Part shown: positions 46,590-57,349 of the stretch, piece after piece
Position numbering within the stretch: position 1 is the stretch's first letter
Layout: every line of letters starts with the position of its first letter
From: Cryptomeria japonica
Lineage: Eukaryota; Streptophyta; Pinopsida; Cupressales; Cupressaceae
NCBI RefSeq assembly: GCF_030272615.1
Contig: NC_081412.1
Location: 481,378,872 to 481,442,871 of the forward strand
Length of the DNA: 64,000 nt
Reading direction: 5' to 3'
The notes under the pieces: generated by a model
Told to the model about the DNA's origin: nothing
Database searches by the model: none
What the model saw: the letters and a program-made list of their open reading frames with translations, nothing else
Translations under genes and position numbers: made by a program

Positions 46590-46980
46590 GTCATGGAGTC
46601 TCTCAAAGTGATGTCACCATGGAGTCTCTCAACATGACGTCCACCATGGCTACTCCCATGTGTGGAAGGAAACACATGCACAAGTGTTCATCACGGAGCC
46701 TCTCAACGTGATATCATCACAGAGTCTCTCAACATGATATCGTCATGGAGTCTCTCAACACGACGCCCACCATGGCAACTCCCATGTGTGGCAAGAAACA
46801 CAAGTACACGGGTACATCATGGAGTCAACGTGATGTCGTCATGGAGTCTCTCAACATGACGTCTTATCTCAATCTCAAAGGTGAACAAGGTCTCGCACCT
46901 CAAATTTCTTTGTCTCAGAGAAATATACACTACAAGGGCTTTCACCTCATATTTCTCCGTCTCAAAGAAATATACACTAC
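46590..46980. repeat. Tandem repeats near the 3' end of element E
   Basis: The phrase TCATGGAGTCTCTCAACATGACG with variants recurs at least six times between 46600 and 46865. A longer unit with CACCATGGCTACTCCCATGTGTGG occurs twice (about 46650 and 46770). A second phrase (CTTTCACCTCATATTTCTC ... CAAAGAAATATACACTAC) repeats at 46900-46980 and again at 48556-48655 on the far side of element F. The open frames here are simple translations of these repeats. Confidence 0.75.
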
Positions 46981-48551
46981 TATTAGAATAATATCTTTCT
47001 CTTTGTGTTATTAATGGTCATTTAAGTTGTTTCTAATTTCGCCTCTAGTTAACGATTGTTTCTTTTAGAAACATCGTCTTTATAACTCTATTTAAAGGAG
47101 CTTTGTCTCCTTGATTAATTGAACAAAATTGATTCTTTGAAATCCATATGCTTTTGCATCGGTATTATGGTATCGGAGCAGAGATAATTTTTGAGATTTT
47201 AGCTATTCTAAAAAATTTTCAAAAGGAATTTTTTAGGAAAAATTTCCAAAGTTTTTCAAGTGGTTTGCTTCCTATTTGTGGTTTTTTTGCTGTAAATCAC
47301 GTTGCGTGTCTTTGCCCTCAATCTGCGTCTATTCTCCATGTATTTTTGCTCGATCTATTTCATTCATGGCAGCCTAGGGTTTCTGCAATTTTTGACTGGG
47401 GTTTTGACCCTTCAGTTCAAGTCGAATTTTTATTCTGGTTGCAAATTCCTGGTGGGTTTTTCAAGACCTCAATTGGGTCATCATCAATTTTTTTTGGGTG
47501 CATCATTTTTTGTGCCTTGATTTTTGAGCCCTCAGATTTGCATTCCGATTTCAGATTCTTGGTGGGTTTTTCGAGAGCTTTTCTGGGTTGGTCTCAAATT
47601 TTTCAAATTTTTCAAAGTGCCTCGTTTTCCATGCCTCAAATTTTGTGCTAGAGAAATTGTCTTGGAATTTGTGCCTGTACTCGTCTCAGTGCATTGAACT
47701 TCGTACCTTGGGTTTTGTGCATTCAACATCTTTTTAGTACGTCGTTTTTTGTGCCTTGAAAAGTGTGAAGATGGCTTCTGGGCATTGATGTTTGTTTCCG
47801 TTTTTTAATATTTTTTACCTGAATTTTTTTTTCGATGGGTTTTAATATTTTTTTTTCCCTTAAAAACATCTGTGGGTTTTAATAATTTTGTCCTCAAAAA
47901 TTATCTGTGGGTTTATAAATATTTTGTCCCTAAAAAAAAATCCTGGGAGGGTTTATGATATTTTCCTCAAAAATTGTACTTTGCTGCAGTCTGTTTTTAG
48001 TTGCACTTGGAGTTGTTGTGCGAACATTTGCACTAGTCTCTTGTTTGCAATCTATTTTTGGGCATCTTGCTCGTCTGCAATAGTTTGGAGGGTTTGTCGA
48101 TTTTTTTCTCAAAATCGTGACAACTGTTCTTGGTGTGTCTCTAGTTACAGGGAGGAACAGTTCTCCAACATTAAGTTGGACGGTTGGTGTTGTTTTGGGT
48201 ATCTCCAGAAGTTTTGCAGTTTCTGGGAGGGTCGGTGGCAGACTCATCTCAAGTGGCAGAGTCAGTGGTAGGCTTGTGTCTTGTTGCAACATGTTCTGAG
48301 AAGAAGGGGGCAATCTTCTATGTTATTTCTCTTGGTAGTTAGAACGACGACCATTAAGGGAGGGTATTAGAATAATATCTTTCTCTTTGTGTTATTAATG
48401 GTCATTTAAGTTGTTTCTAATTTCGCCTCTAGTTAACGATTGTTTCTTTTAGAAACATCGTCTTTGTAACTCTATTTATAGAAGTTTTGTCTCCTTGATT
48501 AATTGAACAACATCAATTCTTTGAAATCCATATGCTTTTGCGTCTGTATTA
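46981..48551 (+). mobile_element. Element F: short LTR element with TA...TA ends, target duplication ACTAC
   Basis: LTRs 46981-47167 and 48365-48551 are both 187 bp, begin TATTAGAATAATA and end TATTA. They differ at about nine positions by eye. ACTAC flanks both sides (46976-46980 and 48552-48556). A primer site TGGTATCGGAGC follows the first LTR immediately and a purine tract (AAGGGAGGG) precedes the second. The 1.2 kb internal region codes for nothing credible. It joins the leader and 3' end of a copia element with gag-pol deleted. The LTR is homologous to those of D and E2. F is inserted in E, opposite to it in direction. Confidence 0.9.
47168..48364 (+). other. Internal region of element F (leader and 3' end only)
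   Basis: A T-rich region with phrases such as GGGTTTTGACCC, TGGTGGGTTTTTC and TTTTGTGCCTTGA repeated with variation. Long open frames (167 and 127 codons) are Phe/Leu-rich and have no recognisable domain. Similar T-rich leader DNA lies between the LTR and gag of element D (52151-52968), which suggests F kept only the leader. Confidence 0.55.
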
Positions 48552-48656
48552 ACTACAAGGGCTTTCAGCTCATATCTCTCTGTCTCAGAGAAATATACAC
48601 TACCAGGGCTTTCACCTCATATTTCTCCATCTCAAAGAAATATACACTACAATGAA

Positions 48657-49936
48657 TCTTTATGACGATGTGACTCCCTCTGAAGCTCCAAGTACTAGCA
48701 TCAACCTCCTGACCTCCTCGTCCAAGGTTGCCTTTGTTGTTTTGTAAGACTCCCTCTGAATGTTAATTCCTCCTTTTTGAAGAAATTGATCACAATGACA
48801 AACTGAATGGGTTCTTCCTCTTTGAGAGATGTCTCTAGTTATGTGCCACCAACTCAGCCCCATGGCAGCAAGATGTGTCTCCATTCTTCAGCCTGCGTGA
48901 CTTCCTCACATCCTTATGCTCCTCAATACGTCCTTGAAGCATCTTTGGAGAGATTACTAATAGTTCGTAGAATCAACCTATCCTGAAGAGAAATACCAAT
49001 GCTAGAAGCACACACGATTCACTATTCCAATAACTACATAAAAGATTCATGAACATTATTCAAGGGTATGAAATACTTATCCCTTTATTGTCTAATCTTC
49101 CTCTCAATCCACCAATTGTTCTTTCTTGATCTTTGCACATAAAGATTCAGATATGCTCCAAATGCACCCAGAATAGGAACAACAAACTTTTGTTGAGATG
49201 GTGAATGTACCAACAACAAAATTCCGTATCATAAGATATGAATAGAAGCACCAATATATTTTGTATCGCCAGGAATAACCGTCAAACAATACAAACATTT
49301 GAATGAAATACTTATGCGTATATTGCAAATGACGCCTTGGAGAATAATTTGCTCGGTTTCATGTATTTCATATATATACTGGCAAATCGACATATAACAA
49401 ATGTTTATAGTACTTTCCGTCAATGCTCATTGAATTAATTTACAAAATGAAGGTACTCACTACAGCCCTTCCAGCATGTTCAACTTTCACTTCCTTCTGA
49501 GGTCCTAATTTCGTTCCAAATGGTGCCGCCAATACCTAGTATTAGTAGGTGGAGAAAGGCTTTGATTGGTGAGTGGCGAGAGTTGGAGGCTATGCAGCCA
49601 CAAGCAAATCGGGAGTCACTCCAAATGATAGTCGCTATACTCAGATCCATGTGTCCTTCGCGATTCTAGATGATGTACAGTGTCCGCAGTCCTGGGAGTC
49701 GATTGTGTATTTTGTCGATGGATCTTACAGGCTCACGCGATGCTGTATGATAAGATAAGAGCTTCGCAATAGATGCGATTGTTCAGGCCCTAGATGCTTG
49801 ATCTTTTCCACTTATCCGCCTCCAATACAAACGTCTCCTCTTGAGTGCCACACTAGTAGACTACATAAGATTCAATGCCTTTCAAAATGAACTTCATAGA
49901 GAATCTGCTTAATTAAATCTGATCGGATCTCTTGAA
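48657..49936 (-). other. Internal region of element E, no gag-pol recognised
   Basis: About 1.3 kb with only short broken frames on either strand. None shows a protease, integrase or reverse transcriptase motif. Element E therefore looks like a non-autonomous element with long LTRs and a non-coding interior. Confidence 0.5.
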
Positions 49937-49951
49937 CCCGCTCTGATACCA
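49937..49951 (-). promoter_or_regulatory. Primer-binding site of element E
   Basis: Minus strand TGGTATCAGAGCGGG lies directly against the 5' LTR of E. It is a perfect match to the initiator-Met type primer site. Confidence 0.85.
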
Positions 49952-50386
49952 TGTTAGTTTTAAGATTAGATTTAACATAAAGCAGAATATGCAACAAATG
50001 AACAATAAACACAACACTTTTACCTTGGGAAAACCCTCCTTCTCGAGGGAGAAAGCCCAACAAAATATATCTCTTATATATAGTATGAATAATAGCAGAA
50101 ATCTGCTTTGCAAATCAGACCCAACACAATGTCAATAATGATGCAATCTGCTGCTGGAGGGGCAAACTTTTTCTTTGAAGAATGGGAACTTGAATAATGA
50201 ATGAATCAAATGAGCAAGCAACACCTTGCTTATATACATGTCTAGGGTGACCTCCTCTCTAGGTTGGCCCTAGAAGAAAGTAATATTATGAAACAAAAAG
50301 AATGAAGAAGGCCGACCTGCCTTGATAATTCATCATTTAATTATATTAGAGAGAAAAATATCTCCTGAAGCTACCAAACACTAACA
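49952..50386 (-). mobile_element. 5' LTR of element E
   Basis: 435 bp, matching 46030-46551 apart from scattered substitutions and a deletion of roughly 85 bp in the middle. It is followed by CGGTT (50387-50391), the same pentamer as at 46025-46029. This proves that 46030-50386 is a single insertion. Confidence 0.9.
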
Positions 50387-52150
50387 CGGTTATCGTGTGG
50401 TTGCGCCGCTCAATGACACCGTTTTGCTGAGGGGTGTAAGGTGTTGTAAGCTAACGCTTCATGCCATGTTGTTCATAGGAGTTGGAGAAAGCAGAAGAGC
50501 AACACTCCCCCCCTATTGTCTGACCTTTGAGTAATTATGTGTTGACTAGACTCTTTTTCTACGAAGGCCTTAAACTTCTGAAACATGCTAAACACCTCTA
50601 ATTTTTGTGAAGAAAATACACCCACATTTTGCGATTGAAATCATTAACAAATAATAAGAAATACCCGGACCCTGTAATTGAAGGAGTGTTCATTGGCCCA
50701 CAAATGTCAGCATGGACCAATTTCAATACCTTGGACCAAGAGTCACTATCCGAAAACGGAGTTCGATTCTGCTTTCCAGCCTGACAAGCTCCGCAAACTC
50801 TTAGACTTTGGGTTTGGATCTTCGGCAACCCAATAACTAGATCCTCCTAAACAAGGTGAGAGAGATAGTGCACATTCAAGTGCCCATACTGCTGATGCTA
50901 GAGGTTACTGATGGAAGAGCACTTTGCCGCCATAGCATGTTCATAAGAATCACTTGAATTAATGAGTTTGTATAGACCAAGATCCTCAAGACAGACAACA
51001 ATTGTAGACCGAGTCTCCCGGTCAACAATACTGCACTTATGCCAACTGAATATCACATCAAGCCAAGGAGAGTGTCTCATAATATGACTGATAGAGAGAA
51101 GTTTCATTCTTGGAATGTAGTAGACATTGAGGAAAATCAAATTCCTCCCTCTAGATTGAATCTATATGTTTGCCCTTGCCAACAACAGTATACACTTCTC
51201 CAAAAATTACAGAATCTGAAAAAAACTGATATCTTTGTGAACTAGTTGGGACAAATAGTGTAGTGCCGAGAAGCACTTGAATCGATATACCAAGCAGAAG
51301 ACTTCACATGATCTGTACGTCTTTTAGCCATGAAGGCATAATAGGCATATTCGTTTTGCTTAGTGTGCTCTGCAAAATTCGCCTTAGGTTGAGAACCTCC
51401 TTGCTTGGATTGAGTAGCCAAGGGTTTACAACTTTCTAGCTTCATGTGACCATGCTTGTGACAGTAGTTGCACTGAACGTTCTTCTTCTTCGAGCCTTTT
51501 GATAACGGAGCAGATTTCTTCTGTTGAGAAGATTGAGATTTCCTTTATCCTTGTGAAAAGATTTGGTTGCGAAAGTTTGTTTTGTTGAGGATGAATTGGC
51601 ACTGCTATCGAATTGTTGTTTCCACTAATCTTGTTGCAGAAGTTTGTTGCACGGATCTGGAAATTTGAGCTCAACATTAGTTGAAGTAATGTTGAGTGTC
51701 TCGACAAAGTGCACATAGGACTACCGTGTCCTCTTCCTCCATCTTCGGCTCGTGCTTCCAACTGATCACGTATGTCCTTGATTTTGGTGAGATGCTCCTG
51801 AAGAGATTTCCGCTCATCCATCAAGATAGAGAAAAGCATGATCTTGAGAAAGAACGGTCGGCTTACTCCTTCAGATGCTCCCAAATTTCGGCAATTGTCT
51901 TGCTAGATGGAACTTGTGGGAGTTGATCATCGGTGACCGATAGTTTGATGAGCATGACAACTTCACGATTCTGCTCATCAAACTTATCCTAATTGGGACT
52001 GGCTGTCGGAGGACGTGTGGATTTACCCAAAACCATTTGATCAAGGCAGTGATATTTGAAGATTGTCAACATTTGGTACTTCTAGGTGTTATAATTCTTG
52101 CCATTGAACTTCTGGCTGCCCTCTAGCATGATGATCGTTAGAGACGCCAT
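50387..52150 (-). pseudogene. copia element D: gag, protease, pre-integrase and integrase core
   Basis: From ATG at 52150 the minus strand opens MASLTIIMLEGSQKFNGKNY (gag). It continues with VMLIKLSVTDDQLPQVPS and ILMDERKSLQEHLTKIKDIR, then a CCHC-like knuckle (CNYCHKHGHMKLESC, one residue longer than the norm). The protease motif is WYIDSSASRH (about 51255-51285), where Ser replaces the usual Gly of DSGAS. A pre-integrase domain (VYYIPRMKLLSISHIM; CGACQAGKQ) and the integrase core (LVHADICGPMNTPSITG) follow, ending near VIERRNH at the insertion point of E. Stops and at least two shifts break the frame. Removing E joins this to 45210-46029 in order. Confidence 0.85.
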
Positions 52151-52968
52151 CATGGATATTGAGGTCAAAGAGAGTTGACCGTGTGAGAGAACAAAAACCA
52201 AGACAGAGTCAAAAAACACTAATCAACATAGATCCCAAGGCACAAATTTTTGACAGCCTAGAAAATTTTAATGAAAACCTAGAAATTTGTAGCACCACCT
52301 AGAAAAAATTGCGGAACTTAATCCACACATAACCCTAACTGCAAAATTAACTCACGATTTTACAAAAAATCGTTTAGAACCCAAAACCTAGGTCGGGTTG
52401 AAAACATTTGCAAACAACACGATTTTATAGATATCATAAAAAATGCAGGTAGAAATCCTCAGGTTTGATTAAACCCTAGCCACGGATCTTAGTGCAGTGG
52501 CAGGAAATATCATGACCAAAAACAGGTTTGTGAAAAAAACGCGAGGTTGCAGGAATCTTTCCATCGCACATAGAGATGCGTTGCGATTCTTAGTCCCGTT
52601 GCAAAAAAGAAGAAAAAGGATGATCAAAACAAAATGGCGCAAAATAAGCTGATGTGGGTTTAAAATCATGTTGGAAAACCATGAAAACAAAGGGTTGCCA
52701 ATGCAAAAAACAACGAACAAATCCCGTTGCTGTGAAGCAAAACAGACGTGAGCCATGAACACAGACACGTGAAAAATTGATGGTGAAACCCTTGTGCAGC
52801 TAGACAACTGAGAATCGTTCCGGTTAGTACCCACAAAAACGTAGACCAAAAACGATCCCAAAAACCCTTCACAAAATAGTTTCATGCAATTTAAAAATTG
52901 CGAATTATAACAAAAAATAGACCATGAAGAAATTGGAAAAAATTCTTAGAAGAGGCCAAGAAAATTTT
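52151..52968 (-). other. Leader of copia element D
   Basis: About 820 bp between the gag start and the primer site, T-rich on the minus strand, with no credible coding capacity. The 138-codon minus-strand open frame has no known domain. Long leaders of this sort also make up most of element F. Confidence 0.55.
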
Positions 52969-52983
52969 CCCGCTTTGATGCCA
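52969..52983 (-). promoter_or_regulatory. Primer-binding site of element D
   Basis: Minus strand TGGCATCAAAGCGGG, two mismatches from TGGTATCAGAGCGGG, directly adjacent to the LTR end. Confidence 0.75.
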
Positions 52984-53176
52984 TGTTAATTAAATGGTAA
53001 TTGCTTTATTATTGCTGAAAGAATGATATGTACAAATAGCAATTACGGATATGATGTTTCTAAAAGAAACAATTGATCGCTAACGACAGAAAAGGAAACT
53101 AGCTAATCTAACTAAGAGTACGCTTATATTACAATATTGACCATTAAAGATATAATAACAAATTATTATTCTAATA
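52984..53176 (-). mobile_element. 5' LTR of copia element D (TA...CA ends)
   Basis: 193 bp. The minus strand starts TATTAGAATAATAATTTG and ends AATTAACA. It shares ATTAATGGTC-like and TGTTTCTTTTAGAAACAT segments with the LTRs of F and, more distantly, E2. This makes D the coding member of the non-canonical LTR family. The 3' LTR is lost. Confidence 0.8.
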
Positions 53177-53218
53177 TACACAAGTATACATCGATTAGAT
53201 GAGTATAAAGGTGGATTT

Positions 53219-53238
53219 TGGTTGAGGGCAACAATATT
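53219..53238. repeat. Target-site duplication of the LINE insertion, left copy
   Basis: TGGTTGAGGGCAACAATATT matches 55112-55131 (TGGTTGAAGAAAACAATATT) at 17 of 20 bases. Long, imperfect duplications of this kind are typical of LINE insertions. Confidence 0.75.
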
Positions 53239-55111
53239 TTTTTTTGATAAGTAAATAGTGGGATTAGGGCCCACACCCAAAATACATAAATTCCTAATAA
53301 GAGAAAGGTTCAGACCCAAAGTTGAGGAGCTGAAAAGACAGAGAAGTACAAAAGTCATAGAGCCTAAAAGCTACCATCATGCTAAAAACTACCAACATGA
53401 AACATGTAAACATCACAAGCATTCAGACTCCGCCAGGGATCAACCATTCTTTTGCTTCCGCATGCTCCTAGTGAGGAGCGCTTCCATTGTCCACTGTGTG
53501 CCCTCATCTATTGAATCCAAGGCCTTCGTCCTTAATTTTTCAGCTTAAGTTTTCCTACCCTTGCTCTTGTCACTCTTCGGAAGGTTTGGCTTTGAAATCT
53601 TGCTAGCCGTTTGGGAAATAGTGCAAATGTCATCAACAGCCATATCTTCATTACGAACCATATCATCATTTGAAGACTCATGATCAGAGTCAATTTGGTC
53701 ATGGTGAGAGTGAGCGACCACAACCATATCCACCATATCGATAGGAGAATCAAAACCATAACCATCAACTTGATCCCTATGAATGTGAGCAACCACTGCC
53801 TCCACCGGTGCCATAATAGGAGAAGAGTCCATACCATTACCAACAGCCTCACACATAGGGGGATTTGGAGAAAGATGTTTCATAAAAACTCCATGATTTC
53901 TCCAAATAAAATCAGCATCTGGACTACCTGTCTTGCGAACCCAACACTTGATATTCTTAGCACGAAGGCCACTAATTGATTTACCCTGACAACCAGCAAT
54001 CTTCTGTCCAAACTGGTTGCATTTGAAGCAACGCTCGGGAAGCCCTTTGAAGTTTAAATATTGCAGCCATGAACCACATGGGGCAATGGTTTGGAGATGT
54101 CAACCATTGCACAAACCCTGATAAACCGCCTCAAATCCACTGATGGATTGTCATCCAACTTGATGAAAGATCCCACATGATCAACAAGGGATTCAAATAG
54201 CCCTCCATTTTGCATAACCAGAGGTAAATTGTAGAGCCGGATCCAGATTGGAATGAAAGTAACATGGGCATTTGTAGGATGGAAGAAGGGGGACCAGGGG
54301 TAATAAAAAAACCAGATCTACCAATGAACCAAGGACCATTTTCTTGGACAAATCTGCAGTGCTCAATAGTAAGAAAGGAGACCGGGAAAAAACCATGATC
54401 CAACAACTCCACCGTGGGAGTGGAGAGGTGCGCCAAACATCCTTACACCAATCTAAAAACTCGACCGCAGACGGTCGCTTCCCCACAGCTCTAAACACCA
54501 AAGTCCTAGATTCGAGATCAGAAGAAGCCTCACCAATGCGCTCATCTGATAAATGAAAGTCAACAGGCTCAGAAGCTAGAACCACCTTGGAGTCGCCCAA
54601 GAAAAGATGGGAGGCAGAGTCAGGCACATTTGAGGGTGAAGGAGGGTTTGGGGCTATGGGATAGCTTTCCCCAGCCCTATCACAATGGGAAACCTTATGG
54701 GTAATAAACCCTAGATCAACATCGGGATCGCCTTGCAGGATCTGGAGCTTGCAAAAGGAATTGCATGAGTGGAATGGGTTAGCCGCGTTTTTACACAGCT
54801 TGTAATTGTAGGTGCCCAAAATCACTGCCTCCATAGGAGATTGGAGACTCAAACTTGAGGGCAAATCACACCCAACCGCATCAAATTTGCCTCCTGAAGA
54901 TTTCTTTGAAGCTCTGTGAGCTCTCTCCTGCTTGCGCGAGCCCTTCCGCATCCCTTCACAAGGTGTCTTTCTATGCTTACTGCCCACTCCATGCTCCAAT
55001 GCTCCATTGCGCTTCTGCTAACGCTCTCCTTCGCCCGATCGCACGCCATCGCCAACTTGCGCTCGCACACCTTTGCCTTCGCACATCACACTAATCTATT
55101 CATTAATGTTC
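53239..55111 (-). mobile_element. LINE insertion carrying ORF1 but no ORF2
   Basis: On the minus strand the insertion runs from the right target duplication (55112-55131) to a short A-run (plus-strand T at 53239-53245) preceded by ACTTATC, as in plant L1 3' ends. It holds one ORF1-type protein and then a 3' untranslated region of about 280 bp. The endonuclease and reverse-transcriptase ORF2, normally over 3 kb, is completely absent, although target duplications and tail are present. Its 5' region (54900-55100) is GC-rich, like a LINE promoter. Confidence 0.75.
53520..54999 (-). pseudogene. LINE ORF1 protein (DUF4283 type with zinc knuckle), frameshifted
   Basis: From MEHGVGSKHRKTPCEGMRKG (54999) the frame reads a basic N-terminus and a linker. 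The conserved domain of plant LINE ORF1/DUF4283 proteins follows across two frameshifts near 54430 and 54300: TLVFRAVGKRPSAVEFLDWC, HGFFPVSFLTIEHCRFVQEN, GPWFIGRSGFFITPW, FIPIWIRLYNLPLVMQNGGL and DDNPSVDLRRFIRVCAMVDI. A knuckle, FKGLPERCFKCNQFGQKIAG then C, lies near 54010; it has Gln in place of the usual His. The tail is Asp/His-rich, and the frame ends at SKGRKT. ORF1 proteins bind LINE RNA. The frameshifts mean this copy is not functional. Confidence 0.75.
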
Positions 55112-55205
55112 TGGTTGAAGAAAACAATATTGTTAGATATATAAATTACAAATTTTGTTTTAGTTGAAGGAAACAACATTGCTAGATATATAAATTATAA
55201 ATATT
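55112..55205. repeat. Right target duplication and adjacent 48 bp tandem repeat
   Basis: The right copy of the LINE target duplication (55112-55131) belongs to a two-unit tandem repeat. GTTGAAGAAAACAATATTG and GTTGAAGGAAACAACATTG are each followed by TAGATATATAAATTA. The LINE therefore inserted at the edge of a small tandem repeat, so part of the flanking similarity could pre-date the insertion. Confidence 0.65.
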
Positions 55206-55479
55206 GTCAATTGCATACAAAACTCATAGATTATGAAATCTATGGCATTTAAATAAATATCAAGACTAAAACTATAAGCCTATGGCTCAAAGGAGCTTGC
55301 ATCACTTGTCTTAGCATCACAACAATTCTTGCATTGGTTTCTAAGATAGGATCAATCATGTACCATATGGGAGAACAACTAAAGGCGTTGTGAACCATAA
55401 TTACTATGAAACATTAACATAAATGTAGACAAAAATAAACAAATGAAATAGATATTCAAGCAAAAATATAATGGAAGTT

Positions 55480-56350
55480 TACCTTTATGATCTCTTTGGC
55501 AAAAAATTAGAAATTGTGCTCGTAAAAATTTCAATCAACTATGTCAACCCTTGCTTCGGTCTTAGCATATGATGATGTAGAATGCTCTTCACTAACAAAT
55601 ATGCATCTCAAAGTGGCCTTTGATTGAAGCAAGGATTGCAATGTGATAAAATTTGTTGCAAAGCGGGCTATTCTAGGACAAGCCAACTCTTTGAATGTCA
55701 ATTTCTCACTAGGTTGAGGACCCAAGTATGATTATAAATGTATTGCCATTTACAAATATTTTTTGCATCCTCTGCACATGTTTTGATCCATGAAATCTTG
55801 CTAAGATCCTCCAATATGATGTCAAGGCAATGAACAAGACAAGACGTCTAGAAAAAGGATGGGTTCCTATCCATGAGAAGTCTAATTGCAACAATACAAT
55901 TTGTTGCATTATATGTAACTATTTGCACTACATTCTCCTCACTCATCTTGGCTAAGACTCCCTCTAAAGCATCACAAAAGTATTCAACATTTTTTGTGTT
56001 TCCCAAAACATAAATTGACTTCAAGAACACTATTCCACTTGAGAAAGAAACAAAATTAGCAATTCGGTAAAGTATAACTTTGAAATTTCAACCACTAAAT
56101 TAATGGATATTAGGAAATAAAATCCTTGAGAAAGAAACAAGGAATTTCATTAACGTTCTATTTCTTCTATTTGTCCAACCATCAATCATGATGGTGCAAC
56201 CCTTCTTCCATATGTTACGCAACATCAATTTTGGCTTTCACATTAGCCACCTTTGAGTCAAAATGTAGAATTTGTCTTCTCATCATTATGGGCTTTGAAC
56301 CTTGCCCCATAAACAGCAATACTATCTATCATGTTTTGCCAATAAAGAGA
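55480..56350 (-). pseudogene. Decayed hAT transposase fragment K (DUF659 domain)
   Basis: Minus-strand pieces read VFLKSIYVLGNTKNVEYFCD, ALEGVLAKMSEENVVQIVTY, NATNCIVAIRLLMDRNPSFF, SCLVHCLDIILEDLSKISWI and ARFATNFITLQSLLQSKATL. The order matches the catalytic core of BED/DUF659 hAT transposases. The second catalytic Asp (VTDNA) is Tyr (VTYNA), and stops or shifts are frequent. N-terminal and C-terminal parts are missing. Confidence 0.75.
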
Positions 56351-57349
56351 TCTAAAACAAATATTCTAAAATTGAGAGTTTAACTTTAAATTCTACTTAC
56401 CCATAAATAGAAAGGTTCAAGAAACAAAGAAACCAAATTATTGATTTCAAAACAAAAAAATAATAATTAATTGGTTGCGTGAAATATAATAGTGCAATAG
56501 ATCCACTAGTCTTCAATTTCACTTGTTGTTGCATCATTCTTATCTTTATTCTAACCCTTGTTCTTAAGTGATGTTTGGGCACTTAGAGTAGTGCATGGAG
56601 CAATATATGAATCTAAATTAGATTAAAATCCACAAACTCTAGGCCCAATAACTAAAACTGCAACTTCTGGTGCTACTACTCAAGGATACAAGATATGGAA
56701 GAAGAGCCTTCAATGATATAGTTGCCATTTTTTTCTTTGCCTTCTTTTTTAATTCCTTTTGTTGCTTAAAGGTCTCTAATTAGTTTTGTACTTTGTGTAT
56801 AATTTCAAGAAGTGCTAGTGGGCATGCTTTAGTATTTTGCCACAGACACAAGTTATCTCCCCCTTTTCTTTGTCCCAGGGATGACATGTTTCTAACAAGG
56901 ATCCTTTCTAAATAGGGTTTACATTGTGATTGAAACAATTTATAAATGTAAATCCGTCAGCTCAATGACCCAGTGAAGACACAAGGCCTGCGAGCTCAGT
57001 GGCCCAACATGGATTTGAACCTTGGTGGCTGCCTCATCAACAAAGTGTTACTACCACAATACAATTAAAAAAATTGTAGAACACATTAAAAATCTAAAAA
57101 TAAAAAAAATAAAAAAAACTTAAAAAAAAACTTTAAAATACAAAATAATTTCTTCAAACTTCTCAAATTGATGGTAGGATGCTCCAAATCAACAGTGGGC
57201 TCTTCCAAATTCTCTGTAGGCTCCTTTAGATGTACCAAGGGTTGTGACAAACTTGCCTAAATGGTCTCCAATCATTGTTTCTTGCTCTACCTATGGGCTC
57301 ATTTTTTACTTATAAACTATTTTTACCTTCTTGTAGTTGAAATTGAAAT
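56351..57349. other. Non-coding spacer between hAT fragments
   Basis: No recognisable frame. The stretch may be the remaining ends of the two neighbouring hAT copies. An A-rich run occurs at 57060-57140. Confidence 0.4.

Noticed and set aside
47148-47651. 167-codon plus-strand frame in element F
   Set aside because: It starts inside the LTR, is Phe-rich because of T-rich leader DNA, and has no domain.
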